Assembly: GCF_009184395.1 (NCBI RefSeq)
Contig: NZ_WEIC01000001.1
Location: 1,134,047 to 1,198,046, forward strand
From: Amylibacter sp. SFDW26
Lineage (GTDB): Bacteria > Pseudomonadota > Alphaproteobacteria > Rhodobacterales > Rhodobacteraceae
DNA: 64,000 bases
Direction of reading: 5' to 3'
Shown: piece by piece, positions 7,622 through 17,131 of the stretch
Numbering within the stretch: the stretch's first letter is position 1
How the letters are laid out: each line of letters opens with the position of its first letter
The notes under the pieces: model-generated
What the model saw: the letters and a program-made list of their open reading frames with translations, nothing else
Database searches by the model: none
Told to the model about the DNA's origin: nothing
Made by a program: the position numbers and the translations under genes

Positions 7622-9298
7622 CTAAACTTCGATGGTCTTTGGACGGCGGCGCTGCATGTAGATCGAAATCAACAGGCGCGTTACCCAAATTGCAGTAAAT
7701 ACTGACGTGATAATGCCAAGGCCAAGTGTAATTGCAAAACCACGTACAGGGCCAGATCCCATCACAAACAAGATCACAGCAGCGATTAATGTGGTGATAT
7801 TGGCGTCAATGATGGCGCTGAAAGCGCGCTCATAGCCCAGTTCAATGGAACGGACTGCCGCTTTCTTGGCCCTAATTTCTTCGCGGATACGTTCAAACAC
7901 CAAAACATTAGCATCCACAGCCATACCGATTGTTAGAACGATACCAGCGATGCCTGGAAGTGTCAGTGTGGCGCCGATCAAGGACAGAAGCCCAAAGATC
8001 ATGCCAACGTTTATGATCAACGCAATGTTCGCAAACAGGCCAAATAGGCCGTATGATAAAATCATAAAGACAAGTACCGCAATAAACGCCACGATACAGG
8101 CAAGCGTACCTGCATCGATACTATCTTGACCAAGTTCTGGCCCAATCGTGCGCTCCTCAAGGTATGTCACTTTGGCAGGCAGCGCCCCTGCCCGCAATTG
8201 AATAGCTAGGCTGGTGGTCTCTTCGATATTAAATTGGCCTGTGATTATACCAGAACCACCTGGAATGTGGCTTTGAATAGTTGGGGCTGAAAGCACTTCA
8301 TCATCCAATACAATCGCAAATGCGCTGCCGATATTATTGGCAGTATACTCGCCAAAAATACGCCCACCGGTCGGGTTTAGACGGAAGTTAACGGCGGCTT
8401 GATTATTCTGATCGAATGCAGCTTGCGCATCCACCAAATGATCACCTGTAATCGTTGGCGTCTTCTCAAGAATGTAGAATAGCCCTTCTTGGTTCACATC
8501 AGGCAGTAGGATTTGACGTGGTTGCAGAAGCGCTTGATCATCACCAGTACGACCCAAAACCGGGTGGAATGTCAGTTTAGCAGTTTTACCAATCAACTCT
8601 TTCAATTCTTCGGCAGAGCCAATACCAGGAACTTGGATCAAGATACGGCGATCGCCTTGGCGTTGAATTGTAGGTTCGCGTGTCCCTGCTTCATCAACAC
8701 GGCGGCGAATAATCTCTAGCGATTGATCCATAGTACGCTGATTTGTTGCTATTATTTCAGCTTCTGACAGGCGAACAACGATTACGTCCCCTTCTGAAGA
8801 AACGTCAATATCGTTAGAACCAACACCCGTTAAAGAAACAATCGGACTTGCCAATTCTCGGACCATTGCGACAGCGCGTGTAATGGCCTCTGGATCTGAT
8901 GGGGCTTTCAAGCGAATTCTGAGTTGATCAGATGGAGCGTTCCTATCTGATACAATCCCGCCCGTCATTGCACGCTCGGTTCTCAAACGGTTACGTATTT
9001 GAGGCCAGTAACCATCCAGACGCTCGACCAAAACATCTTCAACATGAACTTCAGCTAGCAAATGCGCACCGCCACGTAGATCGAGACCAAGATTTACAAG
9101 GGATGACGGTAAGAAGCTTGGCCATTGTTCAGCTTGCGCTGTCAATTCAGGCGTTGCTGGCACGCCTGTTTCCAAAATCGCTTCTGCGTCATTGGACTGT
9201 TCCACCTGCGTATAAAACGCGTTTGGCGCAGCCATCATAATCCCGATCGCGCAAACCGCCCAAATCAGGAGTTTCTTAGAGAAAGAAAACTGGAGCAT
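7622..9298 (-). CDS. secD: protein translocase subunit SecD
   Basis: A 558-residue SecD of normal length: N-terminal membrane anchor, the LGLDLRGGAHLL motif near residue 70, a large periplasmic P1 region, and a C-terminal bundle of five helices carrying MAVDANVLVFERIREE near 465. It partners SecF in proton-driven pulling of proteins through SecYEG. It lies between yajC (20 bases upstream) and secF (9 bases downstream) in one transcription unit. Confidence 0.97.
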   Translation of the reverse strand: MLQFSFSKKLLIWAVCAIGIMMAAPNAFYTQVEQSNDAEAILETGVPATPELTAQAEQWPSFLPSSLVNLGLDLRGGAHLLAEVHVEDVLVERLDGYWPQIRNRLRTERAMTGGIVSDRNAPSDQLRIRLKAPSDPEAITRAVAMVRELASPIVSLTGVGSNDIDVSSEGDVIVVRLSEAEIIATNQRTMDQSLEIIRRRVDEAGTREPTIQRQGDRRILIQVPGIGSAEELKELIGKTAKLTFHPVLGRTGDDQALLQPRQILLPDVNQEGLFYILEKTPTITGDHLVDAQAAFDQNNQAAVNFRLNPTGGRIFGEYTANNIGSAFAIVLDDEVLSAPTIQSHIPGGSGIITGQFNIEETTSLAIQLRAGALPAKVTYLEERTIGPELGQDSIDAGTLACIVAFIAVLVFMILSYGLFGLFANIALIINVGMIFGLLSLIGATLTLPGIAGIVLTIGMAVDANVLVFERIREEIRAKKAAVRSIELGYERAFSAIIDANITTLIAAVILFVMGSGPVRGFAITLGLGIITSVFTAIWVTRLLISIYMQRRRPKTIEV

Positions 9299-9318
9299 TC
9301 GCCCGCCTTTAATTGATT

Positions 9319-9636
9319 TTATTTTGCTGGTTCTGTTTTATTGATAACAGCTTGGATCGTCGACTGGACAACCTTCACTTTTACGCCAGTTGCGATTTCA
9401 ACTTCAACTTCGTTGTCTGCACCAACTTTAGTGACTTTGCCTTTCAAGCCGCCTGCGGTGATAACTTGATCGCCCTTACGTAAAGCCTCGACCATAGTGC
9501 GGTGTTGTTTTGCCTTCTTTTGTTGAGGGCGGATCATAAGGAAATACATGATCGCAAAAATCAAAATCAGTGGAATAAAGCTTTCGATGCCACCGGCACC
9601 CCCTGCGGCTTGGGCATAAGCTGGGCTTGCAAACAT
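9319..9636 (-). CDS. yajC: preprotein translocase subunit YajC
   Basis: A 105-residue single-span membrane protein with the YajC hallmark FAIMYFLMIRPQQKKAKQHR around residues 32-52 and a small basic cytoplasmic domain containing GDQVITAGGLKGKV. It associates with SecD and SecF. It is the first gene of the yajC-secD-secF operon, with AAGGAA placed 8 bases ahead of the ATG. Confidence 0.96.
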   Translation of the reverse strand: MFASPAYAQAAGGAGGIESFIPLILIFAIMYFLMIRPQQKKAKQHRTMVEALRKGDQVITAGGLKGKVTKVGADNEVEVEIATGVKVKVVQSTIQAVINKTEPAK

Positions 9637-10131
9637 GTGTATTTCCTTTTCTTAGTACAGATTATCTCTGCTTGTTTGAATCCAGCAGACAGTATCTTTA
9701 ACATATAGGGATGACAAGAAGCGTTTAAACCTTGAATAGCCGTATTTTATTCTATCCGCATTGTATTTACACGACCATTCAGAGGGGCACCAAAATTTCA
9801 CCAATATAAAGGTAACATCTGTGTTTTCCCTCGTTCATTGGTTTTCCAACAGCTAAAACACACAAAATCATTCATTACCAAACAGATACGCGCCATAAGT
9901 AATGCAAAAATGCAACGGATACATATGGGTATGCAAGCTTTGGCGATTATAAATAAAACATATTTTTCAAATAGATATGCTAACGAGGGAAAATAAATAG
10001 AAATTATACATTAACAAAACACACAATCTAAATGCGATGCTTTGGGAAAATTTCTATTATGGGTAGACGTAAAAAACCGAAAAAGCGTATTCTACACTAA
10101 AAGCGATTAAGTTACGCATTAGAGGGTTATT
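9637..10131. other. AT-rich divergent gap of about 500 bp
   Basis: This gap separates yajC (minus) from the pentapeptide-repeat gene (plus) and should hold both promoters. No coding frame or RNA signature is convincing. A 12-bp inverted repeat, TTTTCCCTCGTT at 9824-9835 and AACGAGGGAAAA at 9982-9993, stands 146 bases apart and is the only ordered structure I see. Confidence 0.4.
9824..9993. repeat. 12-bp inverted repeat pair, 146 bp apart
   Basis: The arms at 9824-9835 and 9982-9993 are exact reverse complements; the flanks do not extend the match. No target-site duplication and no open frame lie between them, so a miniature transposable element is possible but unsupported. Paired regulator sites are an alternative. 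Confidence 0.3.
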
Positions 10132-11463
10132 ATGTTTAAGGGGTTAGACAATGCCACATGGCTGCCAAGTTGGCTGCCTGCGGATATGGTTCCATGGCTT
10201 TTGTTATTGGTTATTTTATTTATTGCCGTTTTCATGCGATTCAAATGGGGTCACCGAATTAAACGCCAACTCGCAATTTTAAACGGCATACAACAACCTG
10301 CCTTAAAACTACTTGCGTGGATGTCTTTAGTTTTATCCCCGTTATGGGCTGCAATCCTTATATTAGATATGTATAGTTTATGGCTGCTTACTGGATCACT
10401 TTCAGATGCCGCTGCATTGGGCGAAGTCCGTCAACATGTTTTGTCATTACTTGGATTGGTTGTAACATTTGTCGGGTTATTAGCGGCCCCATTCGTTATT
10501 TTTATAATATTTATGGCCGAACGACGCACACGCGCGACCGAAGAAAGCTACATCACAGGGCGCATTTCTGATGCAGTCACACAATTGGGCATGGAACGCA
10601 CAGTTTGGGAAGATGGTTTGCAAAACACTGAGCCTAATTTAGAAGTTCGATTGGGTGCAATTTATACATTGGAACGTGTCGCGATTGAATCGCGCCGTGA
10701 TCATATATCAGTTATGGAAACCCTTTGTGCATATGTGCGTGAAAACACACGTGCACCTCGCTTTGACGAAGATGCCAGTAAAGAAGAATGGGCCAAATTA
10801 GCAAAAAAGAAAAAAAAGCAAGTTTGGGATTTGACACCAAATGAGAAGGCATCTGTTGCAACACTCATGCCACCACGCCCTGATATTCAAGCTGTCCTGA
10901 CGATCTTTGGTCGTCGCGATGAACGCGCGCTTGGACGTATTGACTATGAAATGTCGCAAAACTTTGTACTGGATTTACGTGGATGTAATATCGCGCTGGC
11001 GGACTTGAACAACGCCAATCTTGGGCCTGTATTATTAGATGGCTCAAACTTACAGGGCGCATCCCTATCCGTTGCGAAGTTAAATGGTGCCAGCTTGAAT
11101 CACGTTAATTTACAAGAGGCTGATCTGTTTAAGGCAAATCTTAGCGATGCATCCTTAAATGGAGCGCAAATGCAACGCAGTTGGTTAGATTGGGCGAATT
11201 TTCAGGGTGCACGAATGGTTATGGCGCGCTTTCAAGAAGCAAATTTCTCTGCCGCAGAAATGTTATATGCAGGCGTTAAAGCCGCTGATTTCACAGGTGT
11301 TACCCATCTATCTGGAGAGCAATTAAAGGTTATGATCGGTGATGGTTCAACAATTTTACCAAAAGGCATGAAGCAACCCACTGTTGAGAATTGGTCTAAT
11401 AAAGACATGTCATCCGAAGCTTTTTTAAGCTTTTGGCAATCGACAAAGAACAAACTGGCTTAA
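10132..11463 (+). CDS. membrane-anchored pentapeptide-repeat protein
   Basis: A 443-residue protein with three N-terminal transmembrane segments (about 20-37, 63-85, 103-128), a cytoplasmic linker containing LGAIYTLERVAIESRRDH (typical of this family) and a C-terminal right-handed beta-helix of pentapeptide repeats A(D/N)LXX from about residue 285 to 390 (for example ADLNNANL, ADLFKANLSDASL, ANFQGARM). Such proteins are widespread but their role is unknown; the repeats usually mediate protein contacts. It appears monocistronic, starting a plus-strand run that leads to serS. Nothing in the sequence links it to gyrase protection. Confidence 0.82.
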   Translation: MFKGLDNATWLPSWLPADMVPWLLLLVILFIAVFMRFKWGHRIKRQLAILNGIQQPALKLLAWMSLVLSPLWAAILILDMYSLWLLTGSLSDAAALGEVRQHVLSLLGLVVTFVGLLAAPFVIFIIFMAERRTRATEESYITGRISDAVTQLGMERTVWEDGLQNTEPNLEVRLGAIYTLERVAIESRRDHISVMETLCAYVRENTRAPRFDEDASKEEWAKLAKKKKKQVWDLTPNEKASVATLMPPRPDIQAVLTIFGRRDERALGRIDYEMSQNFVLDLRGCNIALADLNNANLGPVLLDGSNLQGASLSVAKLNGASLNHVNLQEADLFKANLSDASLNGAQMQRSWLDWANFQGARMVMARFQEANFSAAEMLYAGVKAADFTGVTHLSGEQLKVMIGDGSTILPKGMKQPTVENWSNKDMSSEAFLSFWQSTKNKLA

Positions 11464-11535
11464 TCCACGGCTTTCATCCCCGAAAAACTTGGGTATAAAC
11501 CAGCATAATACGAATCCAATCAATCAGGTGATATT

Positions 11536-12828
11536 ATGCACGACATCCGCGCTATCCGCGAAAATCCCGCAGCTTTTGACGCAGCTCTTGCGAAACGAGG
11601 TGCTGCACCGATGTCGTCCGAAATATTGGCGATTGACGAAGCGCGCCGTGCAAAGATCACCAAAGCAGAGCAAGCTTTGGCAGAACGCAATGCTGCATCT
11701 AAAAATGTTGGTAAGGCAAAGGCTCAAGGCGATGATGCAGAGTTCGAACGTCTGCGCGCGTTGGTTGCTGACAAAAAAACTGAGATTGCGGCTTTGGAAG
11801 ACGAAGCCAAAGTTGAAGATGACAAGTTGCAAAACCTGTTAGCAACTTTGCCAAACAGCCCACATGACGATGTGCCTGAAGGTGCTGATGAGAATGACAA
11901 TATCGAGGTGCACCGTTGGGGTACGCCGCGTACATTAGATTTCGATCCAAAAGAGCATTTCGAATTGGCATCTGTTCAAGGTGGTATGGATTTTGAAACG
12001 GCCGCTAAACTTAGCGGTTCTCGTTTTGTAATCATGTCAGGTGCTGTTGCCCGTGTTCACCGTGCTTTGGCGCAGTTTATGTTAGACACGCATACAACGG
12101 AAAACGGCCTTACAGAAGTTAACACCCCTGTTTTGGTGCGTGATGATGCGATGCATGGCACAGGCCAACTACCGAAGTTTTCTGAGGATAGTTATCAAAC
12201 AACAAACGGATGGTGGTTGATCCCGACATCAGAGGTGACGCTGACAAATACAGTTGCAGGGGAAATTCTGGATGAAAGCGCCCTACCGCGCCGTATGACT
12301 GCACATTCATTGTGCTTCCGTTCAGAGGCTGGCTCTGCGGGTCGTGATACATCTGGCATGTTGCGTCAGCATCAATTTGAAAAAGTTGAAATGGTGAGTG
12401 TTACGAAACCAGAAGACAGCCGCGCGGAATTGGACCGTATGACCGAATGTGCCCAAGGTATTTTGGAAAAACTAGGCTTGCCATACCGTACAGTTGTATT
12501 GTGCACAGGCGATATGGGTTTTGGTGCACAGCGCACGCATGACATCGAAGTGTGGTTGCCTGGCCAAGATACGTACCGTGAAATTTCAAGCTGTTCTGTG
12601 TGTGGCGATTTCCAAGCGCGCCGTATGAATGCACGTTACCGCCCAGAAGGTGCGAAGAAGCCTGAGTATGTACATACATTGAACGGTTCTGGCTTGGCTG
12701 TGGGACGTTGCTTGATTGCTGTTTTAGAAAATGGTCAACAAGCGGATGGGTCGGTTGAGCTACCAGAAGCACTACACAATTACACAGGTGGTAAGACAAA
12801 AATCACTGCGGATGGTGTTTTAGTTTAA
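11536..12828 (+). CDS. serS: serine--tRNA ligase
   Basis: A 430-residue class II aminoacyl-tRNA synthetase charging tRNA-Ser and tRNA-Sec. Residues 1-110 form the antiparallel coiled-coil arm ([18 protein letters not shown] at the start), followed by the catalytic domain with motif 2 [17 protein letters not shown] near 260 and motif 3 [17 protein letters not shown] near 390. Length and motifs are normal. It begins a plus-strand group serS-porin-surE-pcm-LysM/M23; from memory serS and surE are usually adjacent in this order of bacteria, so the porin looks inserted. Confidence 0.97.
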   Translation: MHDIRAIRENPAAFDAALAKRGAAPMSSEILAIDEARRAKITKAEQALAERNAASKNVGKAKAQGDDAEFERLRALVADKKTEIAALEDEAKVEDDKLQNLLATLPNSPHDDVPEGADENDNIEVHRWGTPRTLDFDPKEHFELASVQGGMDFETAAKLSGSRFVIMSGAVARVHRALAQFMLDTHTTENGLTEVNTPVLVRDDAMHGTGQLPKFSEDSYQTTNGWWLIPTSEVTLTNTVAGEILDESALPRRMTAHSLCFRSEAGSAGRDTSGMLRQHQFEKVEMVSVTKPEDSRAELDRMTECAQGILEKLGLPYRTVVLCTGDMGFGAQRTHDIEVWLPGQDTYREISSCSVCGDFQARRMNARYRPEGAKKPEYVHTLNGSGLAVGRCLIAVLENGQQADGSVELPEALHNYTGGKTKITADGVLV

Positions 12829-12844
12829 TATTCGGAACAAGCAG

Positions 12845-13987
12845 ATGATATCAAAAGAAATTCTTGTATCATCTGCTCTGACACTTAGCAGCCTATCAAC
12901 GGCGGCTTGGGCCGAATTGAATGTTAAAGTCAGTGGGTTTTATACATCTACATATGCTTATACACATGTATCGCCACGATCTGGTGTGAATGAGGATTTC
13001 AGTGGTTTTGACATTAAGACCAGCGCTGAAATTCATTTCAAGCCGTCATTGGTATTGGATAATGGCGTAAAACTTGGTGCGGAAATTCAATTAGAGGCAG
13101 AATCCGAAACATCCTTTGATCAGATAGATGAATCCTTTTTCACCGTCTCTGGAGATTTTGGGCGTTTAATCATCGGATCAGAAAACTCCGCTGGGTATTT
13201 ACAAACGGTCAGAGCCCCCAATGCAGCGCATATATTCTTTGTTACCTCTGCAATAGATGATTTCGTTCCTTATTTTGGCGTTGATAGCCCCGCGGATTTT
13301 TTCCGCACTTCACTAGGAACCACTTTAATTGAAAACAACCGGAACAATGATGCCAACCGCATCACGTATTTTTCACCGCGCATCAAAGGGTTTGAGTTTG
13401 GTCTTTCCTATGCTCGTGACGAAGGGCAAGGAAATGGAGTTCAACAAGCGAGTTTTAGGCCTGTTGCCGCTGGTGTGATACGAACAAATGCAACGGATAT
13501 TGTAGATTTAAGCTTTAATTACAAAGGTGCTATAGGGGCTTTAGATGTTCGATCATCTGCAAGATATGGAACTGCAAATATCACGTCAAACATCCCTGCG
13601 GCTGGATTAGATACACCCGAAATATGGGGAATTGGTCTATCGCTGGGATATGCAGGATTTACACTTGGTGGGTCTTTTGTTGAACAGAATGGCACAACGG
13701 TTCATGATGGGAACGCCTATGATATTGGCCTAAGTTACCGCCATGGGAAATGGACACATTCCATCAACCATTTTCGGGGCAAAAACAGTGATGAAGATGT
13801 TCTTTATACATCGTCAGAACGTATAAACACGACGACACTGGCATCGCGATATAAGTTACATAAAAACTTTTCAGTCAGTGCTTTTATATCCCAAACTGAT
13901 TTTTCAGAAGAATTTGATCCAGCGGGTATTGGCGCAGAAGATGTTGAAGCCACAGTTATTGGGGTTTCGGCATCGTTACGTTTCTAG
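12845..13987 (+). CDS. outer-membrane porin
   Basis: A 380-residue protein with a signal peptide (cleavage after STAAWA near residue 23) and a beta-barrel pattern of alternating hydrophobic residues, ending SASLRF with a C-terminal Phe, the sorting signal for outer-membrane barrels. Motifs such as ELNVKVSGFYTSTY, DFGRLIIGSENSAGY and GFEFGLSYARDEG match the trimeric porins of Rhodobacterales. It should allow diffusion of small hydrophilic solutes. It begins 16 bases after serS, an unusual neighbour. Substrate preference is not visible. Confidence 0.85.
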   Translation: MISKEILVSSALTLSSLSTAAWAELNVKVSGFYTSTYAYTHVSPRSGVNEDFSGFDIKTSAEIHFKPSLVLDNGVKLGAEIQLEAESETSFDQIDESFFTVSGDFGRLIIGSENSAGYLQTVRAPNAAHIFFVTSAIDDFVPYFGVDSPADFFRTSLGTTLIENNRNNDANRITYFSPRIKGFEFGLSYARDEGQGNGVQQASFRPVAAGVIRTNATDIVDLSFNYKGAIGALDVRSSARYGTANITSNIPAAGLDTPEIWGIGLSLGYAGFTLGGSFVEQNGTTVHDGNAYDIGLSYRHGKWTHSINHFRGKNSDEDVLYTSSERINTTTLASRYKLHKNFSVSAFISQTDFSEEFDPAGIGAEDVEATVIGVSASLRF

Positions 13988-14041
13988 CGTTTGGCAGTGA
14001 TCACAACAGCATTGCCCCTTTTCAGCCGACTCGCGATAGTG

Positions 14042-14054
14042 TAGCAAATTGCTA
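14042..14054. promoter_or_regulatory. 13-bp palindrome TAGCAA-A-TTGCTA upstream of surE
   Basis: The perfect palindrome lies 23 bases ahead of the surE GTG. The one-base centre is too tight for an RNA hairpin, so a DNA operator for a dimeric regulator is the simpler reading. No regulator is identified. Confidence 0.25.
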
Positions 14055-14077
14055 ACTCACAAATCGGGCAAATCATC

Positions 14078-14860
14078 GTGCGTATTCTAATCACAAATGA
14101 CGACGGCATCAGGGCACCAGGCTTGGATGTTATGCTGGAAATTGCACGCGAATTGGCAGGTGTTGACGGGGAAGTTTGGACTGTTGCCCCTGAGATGGAA
14201 CAATCAGGCGTGGCGCATGCGGTGTCTTATGTGAACCCAATGCGGCTTTTTAAATATAGTGAAGATCGTTTTGCTGTGGATGGCATGCCTGCGGATTGCA
14301 TTTTGGCAGGTATAAACGAAGTGATGCCCGAAAAACCTGACTTGATCTTGTCTGGTGTGAACAAGGGCAATAATGCTGCACAAAACACGCTTTATTCTGG
14401 TACAATTGGTGCAGCTATAGAGGGTGCATTACACGGTATTAAATCCATAGCTCTGTCCCAATTTTATGGCCCTGCAAATAAAGATATGGATGATCCGTTT
14501 GAAGTGGCACGTGTGCATGGTGCGAAAGCCGTCAAAGACTTATTGGATGCGGGTATTTGGGGCGAAGCACCTTATGGTGTGTTTTATAACATTAACTTCC
14601 CCCCTATTCCCGCAGCTGATTGCAAAGGCGTAAAGGCTGTGGCGCAAGGGTTTCGGGATAATACAGAATTTCACACTGTTGCTGAAACGGGGCCTAATGG
14701 GCGGCGTTTCTTGTGGGTCACTATGGGATCGCAGCACGAGGCCACAAAACCAGGAACAGATGTGCATGCGAACTTAGATGGATATATTTCTGTGACACCA
14801 ATGCAGGCCGATATGACAAGCCACGCACATTTAAGCCATTTGCAAGAGGCACTAAAGTGA
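14078..14860 (+). CDS. surE: 5'/3'-nucleotidase SurE
   Basis: A 260-residue SurE phosphatase removing phosphate from nucleoside monophosphates. The N-terminal [14 protein letters not shown] carries the metal-binding acidic pair, and [22 protein letters not shown] near residue 93 is the SurE signature. Translation starts at GTG (14078), right at the conserved N-terminus. The TGA stop overlaps the GTG of pcm by four bases (GTGA), matching the classic surE-pcm coupling. Confidence 0.97.
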   Translation: MRILITNDDGIRAPGLDVMLEIARELAGVDGEVWTVAPEMEQSGVAHAVSYVNPMRLFKYSEDRFAVDGMPADCILAGINEVMPEKPDLILSGVNKGNNAAQNTLYSGTIGAAIEGALHGIKSIALSQFYGPANKDMDDPFEVARVHGAKAVKDLLDAGIWGEAPYGVFYNINFPPIPAADCKGVKAVAQGFRDNTEFHTVAETGPNGRRFLWVTMGSQHEATKPGTDVHANLDGYISVTPMQADMTSHAHLSHLQEALK

Positions 14861-15504
14861 CTTTAAGCCCCGAAGATACAATGCAATTCTTGTTAATGCT
14901 TCGCAACAAAGGCGTTGCGGATCATGTTTTGCAGGCCATGGAAAAAGTGCCCCGCGATATGTTCGTGGAAGGTCATTTCAAAGCTCATGCAATGGATGAC
15001 ATGGCATTGCCAATTGATGCGGGCCAAACAATCAGTCAGCCAAGTATTGTGGCAAAGATGACAGAAGCGTTGGATGTGGGTCCACGTGATAAGGTTTTGG
15101 AGATTGGCACAGGTTCTGGATATCAAGCTGCAATCCTATCTCAGTTGGCGCGCCGTGTGTATTCGTTGGAACGTCATCGCCAACTTTCTATAAAGGCACG
15201 CAAGCGGATTGAGGCGTTAAAATTACGTAATGTAGTGATCACAACGGCCGATGGCAGCTATGGGATGCCAGACCAAGCCCCCTTTGATCGCATTATTTTG
15301 ACCGCTGCGGCAGAAGACCCCCCTGCAAATCTCTTGGAACAATTGCGTATGGGCGGTATTATGGTATTACCTGTAGGACAGTCTGATGCGGTGCAAAGCC
15401 TTATAAAGGTCGAAAAAACACCCGATGGGCTGAACTATACAGAACTTGCAGAGGTGCGCTTTGTGCCACTTGTTGCTGGGGTTGCAAAAACAGACGGGGT
15501 ATAA
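14857..15504 (+). CDS. pcm: protein-L-isoaspartate O-methyltransferase
   Basis: A 215-residue SAM-dependent enzyme that repairs isoaspartyl damage in proteins. The start is set to the GTG at 14857 ([11 protein letters not shown]) because this gives the family length and a four-base overlap with surE; the longer frame from 14713 runs inside surE. Motif [16 protein letters not shown], near residue 80 binds SAM, and the family signature PRDMFVEG is near 30. Partnered with surE and the LysM/M23 gene as in many proteobacteria. Confidence 0.95.
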   Translation: MTLSPEDTMQFLLMLRNKGVADHVLQAMEKVPRDMFVEGHFKAHAMDDMALPIDAGQTISQPSIVAKMTEALDVGPRDKVLEIGTGSGYQAAILSQLARRVYSLERHRQLSIKARKRIEALKLRNVVITTADGSYGMPDQAPFDRIILTAAAEDPPANLLEQLRMGGIMVLPVGQSDAVQSLIKVEKTPDGLNYTELAEVRFVPLVAGVAKTDGV

Positions 15505-15529
15505 CCCTGCAAAGACGGGAATTGGGCAA

Positions 15530-16663
15530 ATGGCAGTAATATCAAAAAGATACGGCTTTAAACCAGTGCTTTTAATGTGCAGTGCGCTTGCATTATCAGC
15601 CTGTGATGATTTTTCATTGGGCGATCTGAACTCTAAGATCAATCCAGTACCAACGACGGACGGGGGCCAGCTTGCGCCACGACCGAAACCAGACAGCCGT
15701 GGTGTGATTACATACCCAAATTATCAAGTGATCGTCGCCAAACGTAATGACCCGATTGATGCGATTGCTGCGCGTGTTGGCATGACTGGGCAAGATCTTG
15801 CTCGTCATAATGGCTTACCTGCGGATTATATCGCCCGCAAAGACGAAGTATTAGCCTTGCCCAAAGGTATCATCATTCCCGAAGCGGCTCCTGATGCTGC
15901 GGGTGGCACTTCTATTGAAAGCATTGCAACGGCTGCGATTGATCGCGCTGGTCCTACCCCTGTTCAATCAGGCACATTACAGCAAGGTCCTGAACCGATC
16001 CGCCATGTGGTTGAAAATGGCGAAACCGCTTATTCTATTGCCCGCCTTTATAATGTGTCGGTCACAGCACTGGCATCGTGGAACGGCTTAGACCGCAATC
16101 TATCAGTACGCCCAGGTCAGCAGTTGCTGATCCCTGTCAGTGCTGATGGAACGGTTGCACAGACCATTCCTGTGGCAGAAACACTGCCAGGTGCTGGAAG
16201 TGAAGCGCCTGAACCACCAAGCGCTAAGCTCCCGTTACCTGTAAAGCAACAAGATGCGGCTATTCCAGAAAGCCCAAAGCTTTCTGACGATCGCACACCT
16301 GTAGGTGCATCACGCAAATTGCTACGCCCTGTGAACGGTGACGTCATCAGAGGCTACTCCAACAAAAAAGGCGGCAATGAGGGTTTAGACATCGCAGCAG
16401 CGGCAGGCACTTCTGTAAAAGCGGCAGAAGGTGGCGAAGTGGCTTTGATTTCTAAATCAGCGGGTCAGAATACAATTATCCTGCTACGCCACCCAGATAA
16501 CCTCTATACAGTCTATTCGAATGTTGGGGATGTTGCCGTGAAAAAAGGGCAGACAGTAAACCGTGGCCAGACGATTGCTAAAATTTCAGATGGTAAGACA
16601 CCGTTTTTACACTTTGAAATTCGCCGCGGTACTGAAAGCGTTGATCCAGCGCCTTATCTGTAA
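15530..16663 (+). CDS. NlpD-like lipoprotein with LysM domains and degenerate M23 domain
   Basis: A 377-residue lipoprotein. The start at 15530 puts a lipobox (LALSAC, Cys25) after a short hydrophobic signal; the longer frame from 15446 overlaps pcm. Two LysM modules follow (about 65-115 and 160-207), then a Pro-rich linker and an M23/LytM domain (about 270-377). Catalytic residues are degraded: the HxxxD motif reads GGNEGLDI (His replaced by Asn) and the usual YxHL position reads YSNVG, while FLHFEIRR keeps one His. It is therefore likely a catalytically dead amidase activator like NlpD or EnvC, acting in cell separation. Confidence 0.88.
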   Translation: MAVISKRYGFKPVLLMCSALALSACDDFSLGDLNSKINPVPTTDGGQLAPRPKPDSRGVITYPNYQVIVAKRNDPIDAIAARVGMTGQDLARHNGLPADYIARKDEVLALPKGIIIPEAAPDAAGGTSIESIATAAIDRAGPTPVQSGTLQQGPEPIRHVVENGETAYSIARLYNVSVTALASWNGLDRNLSVRPGQQLLIPVSADGTVAQTIPVAETLPGAGSEAPEPPSAKLPLPVKQQDAAIPESPKLSDDRTPVGASRKLLRPVNGDVIRGYSNKKGGNEGLDIAAAAGTSVKAAEGGEVALISKSAGQNTIILLRHPDNLYTVYSNVGDVAVKKGQTVNRGQTIAKISDGKTPFLHFEIRRGTESVDPAPYL

Positions 16664-17131
16664 AAACACACTTTAAAATAAAACAAGGGCCCACGGCAGC
16701 GCGGGCCCTTTACTCGTACTGAATGCAATTTGCATTTTACCCAGTCCTATCAGTTGCCTTGCAGATATAAGGCAAATACGACGCAACATTTTTTACTCTT
16801 TAAACACACCCACTCGCGAATTTACAATTTACTCAGGTTACTCATTAATCGCTACTGGTTACCTAGGTACTCGTTACTTGCTTACTCAGCACTACATTTA
16901 CTGTTTTGTTACGTTGTCATTACTAACAGAACCTATTCATCAATGAATAAAGGCTAAATTGTGTTCTACATAGGCCCGATTTTTGTTCTACTAACCGAAA
17001 ACTAACTAAACGCTAACCTTAGTATTAGTTGAAAAAAAATAGTTGGATTTATCAGGAATTTTAGACAAATCGATCACAGTAAAAATGCTGTTTTTTGGAG
17101 AAATTAGAGAATCAATGCTGCCTGTGATTCT
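16664..17131. other. convergent gap of about 470 bp with repeated TTACTC / GAGTAA motifs
   Basis: This gap lies between two genes that point towards each other, so no promoter is needed, yet it is long for this compact region. It contains a GC-rich hairpin at 16685-16710 and, on the plus strand, five TTACTC copies (16709, 16793, 16829, 16838, 16882) plus a GTACTC (16867) and several GTTAC elements. Read on the minus strand these are GAGTAA motifs leading to the terminator. No protein frame is credible. It may be a long 3' UTR of the tat transcript or a non-coding RNA. Confidence 0.4.
16685..16710 (-). terminator. GC-rich intrinsic terminator
   Basis: Arms AAGGGCCC (16685-16692) and GGGCCCTT (16703-16710) pair perfectly around a 10-base loop. 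On the minus strand the stem is followed by GTTTTATTTT, a better T-tract than on the plus strand (TACTCG), so it terminates minus-strand RNA best, though it could also end the LysM/M23 transcript. Confidence 0.65.

Noticed and set aside
11489-11842. Alternative plus and minus frames inside the 5' part of serS
   Set aside because: They overlap the coiled-coil coding region of an intact SerS with perfect family motifs.
16730-16957. Small plus-strand frame in the convergent gap
   Set aside because: Composition and residue pattern are not protein-like and the region is repeat-rich non-coding DNA.
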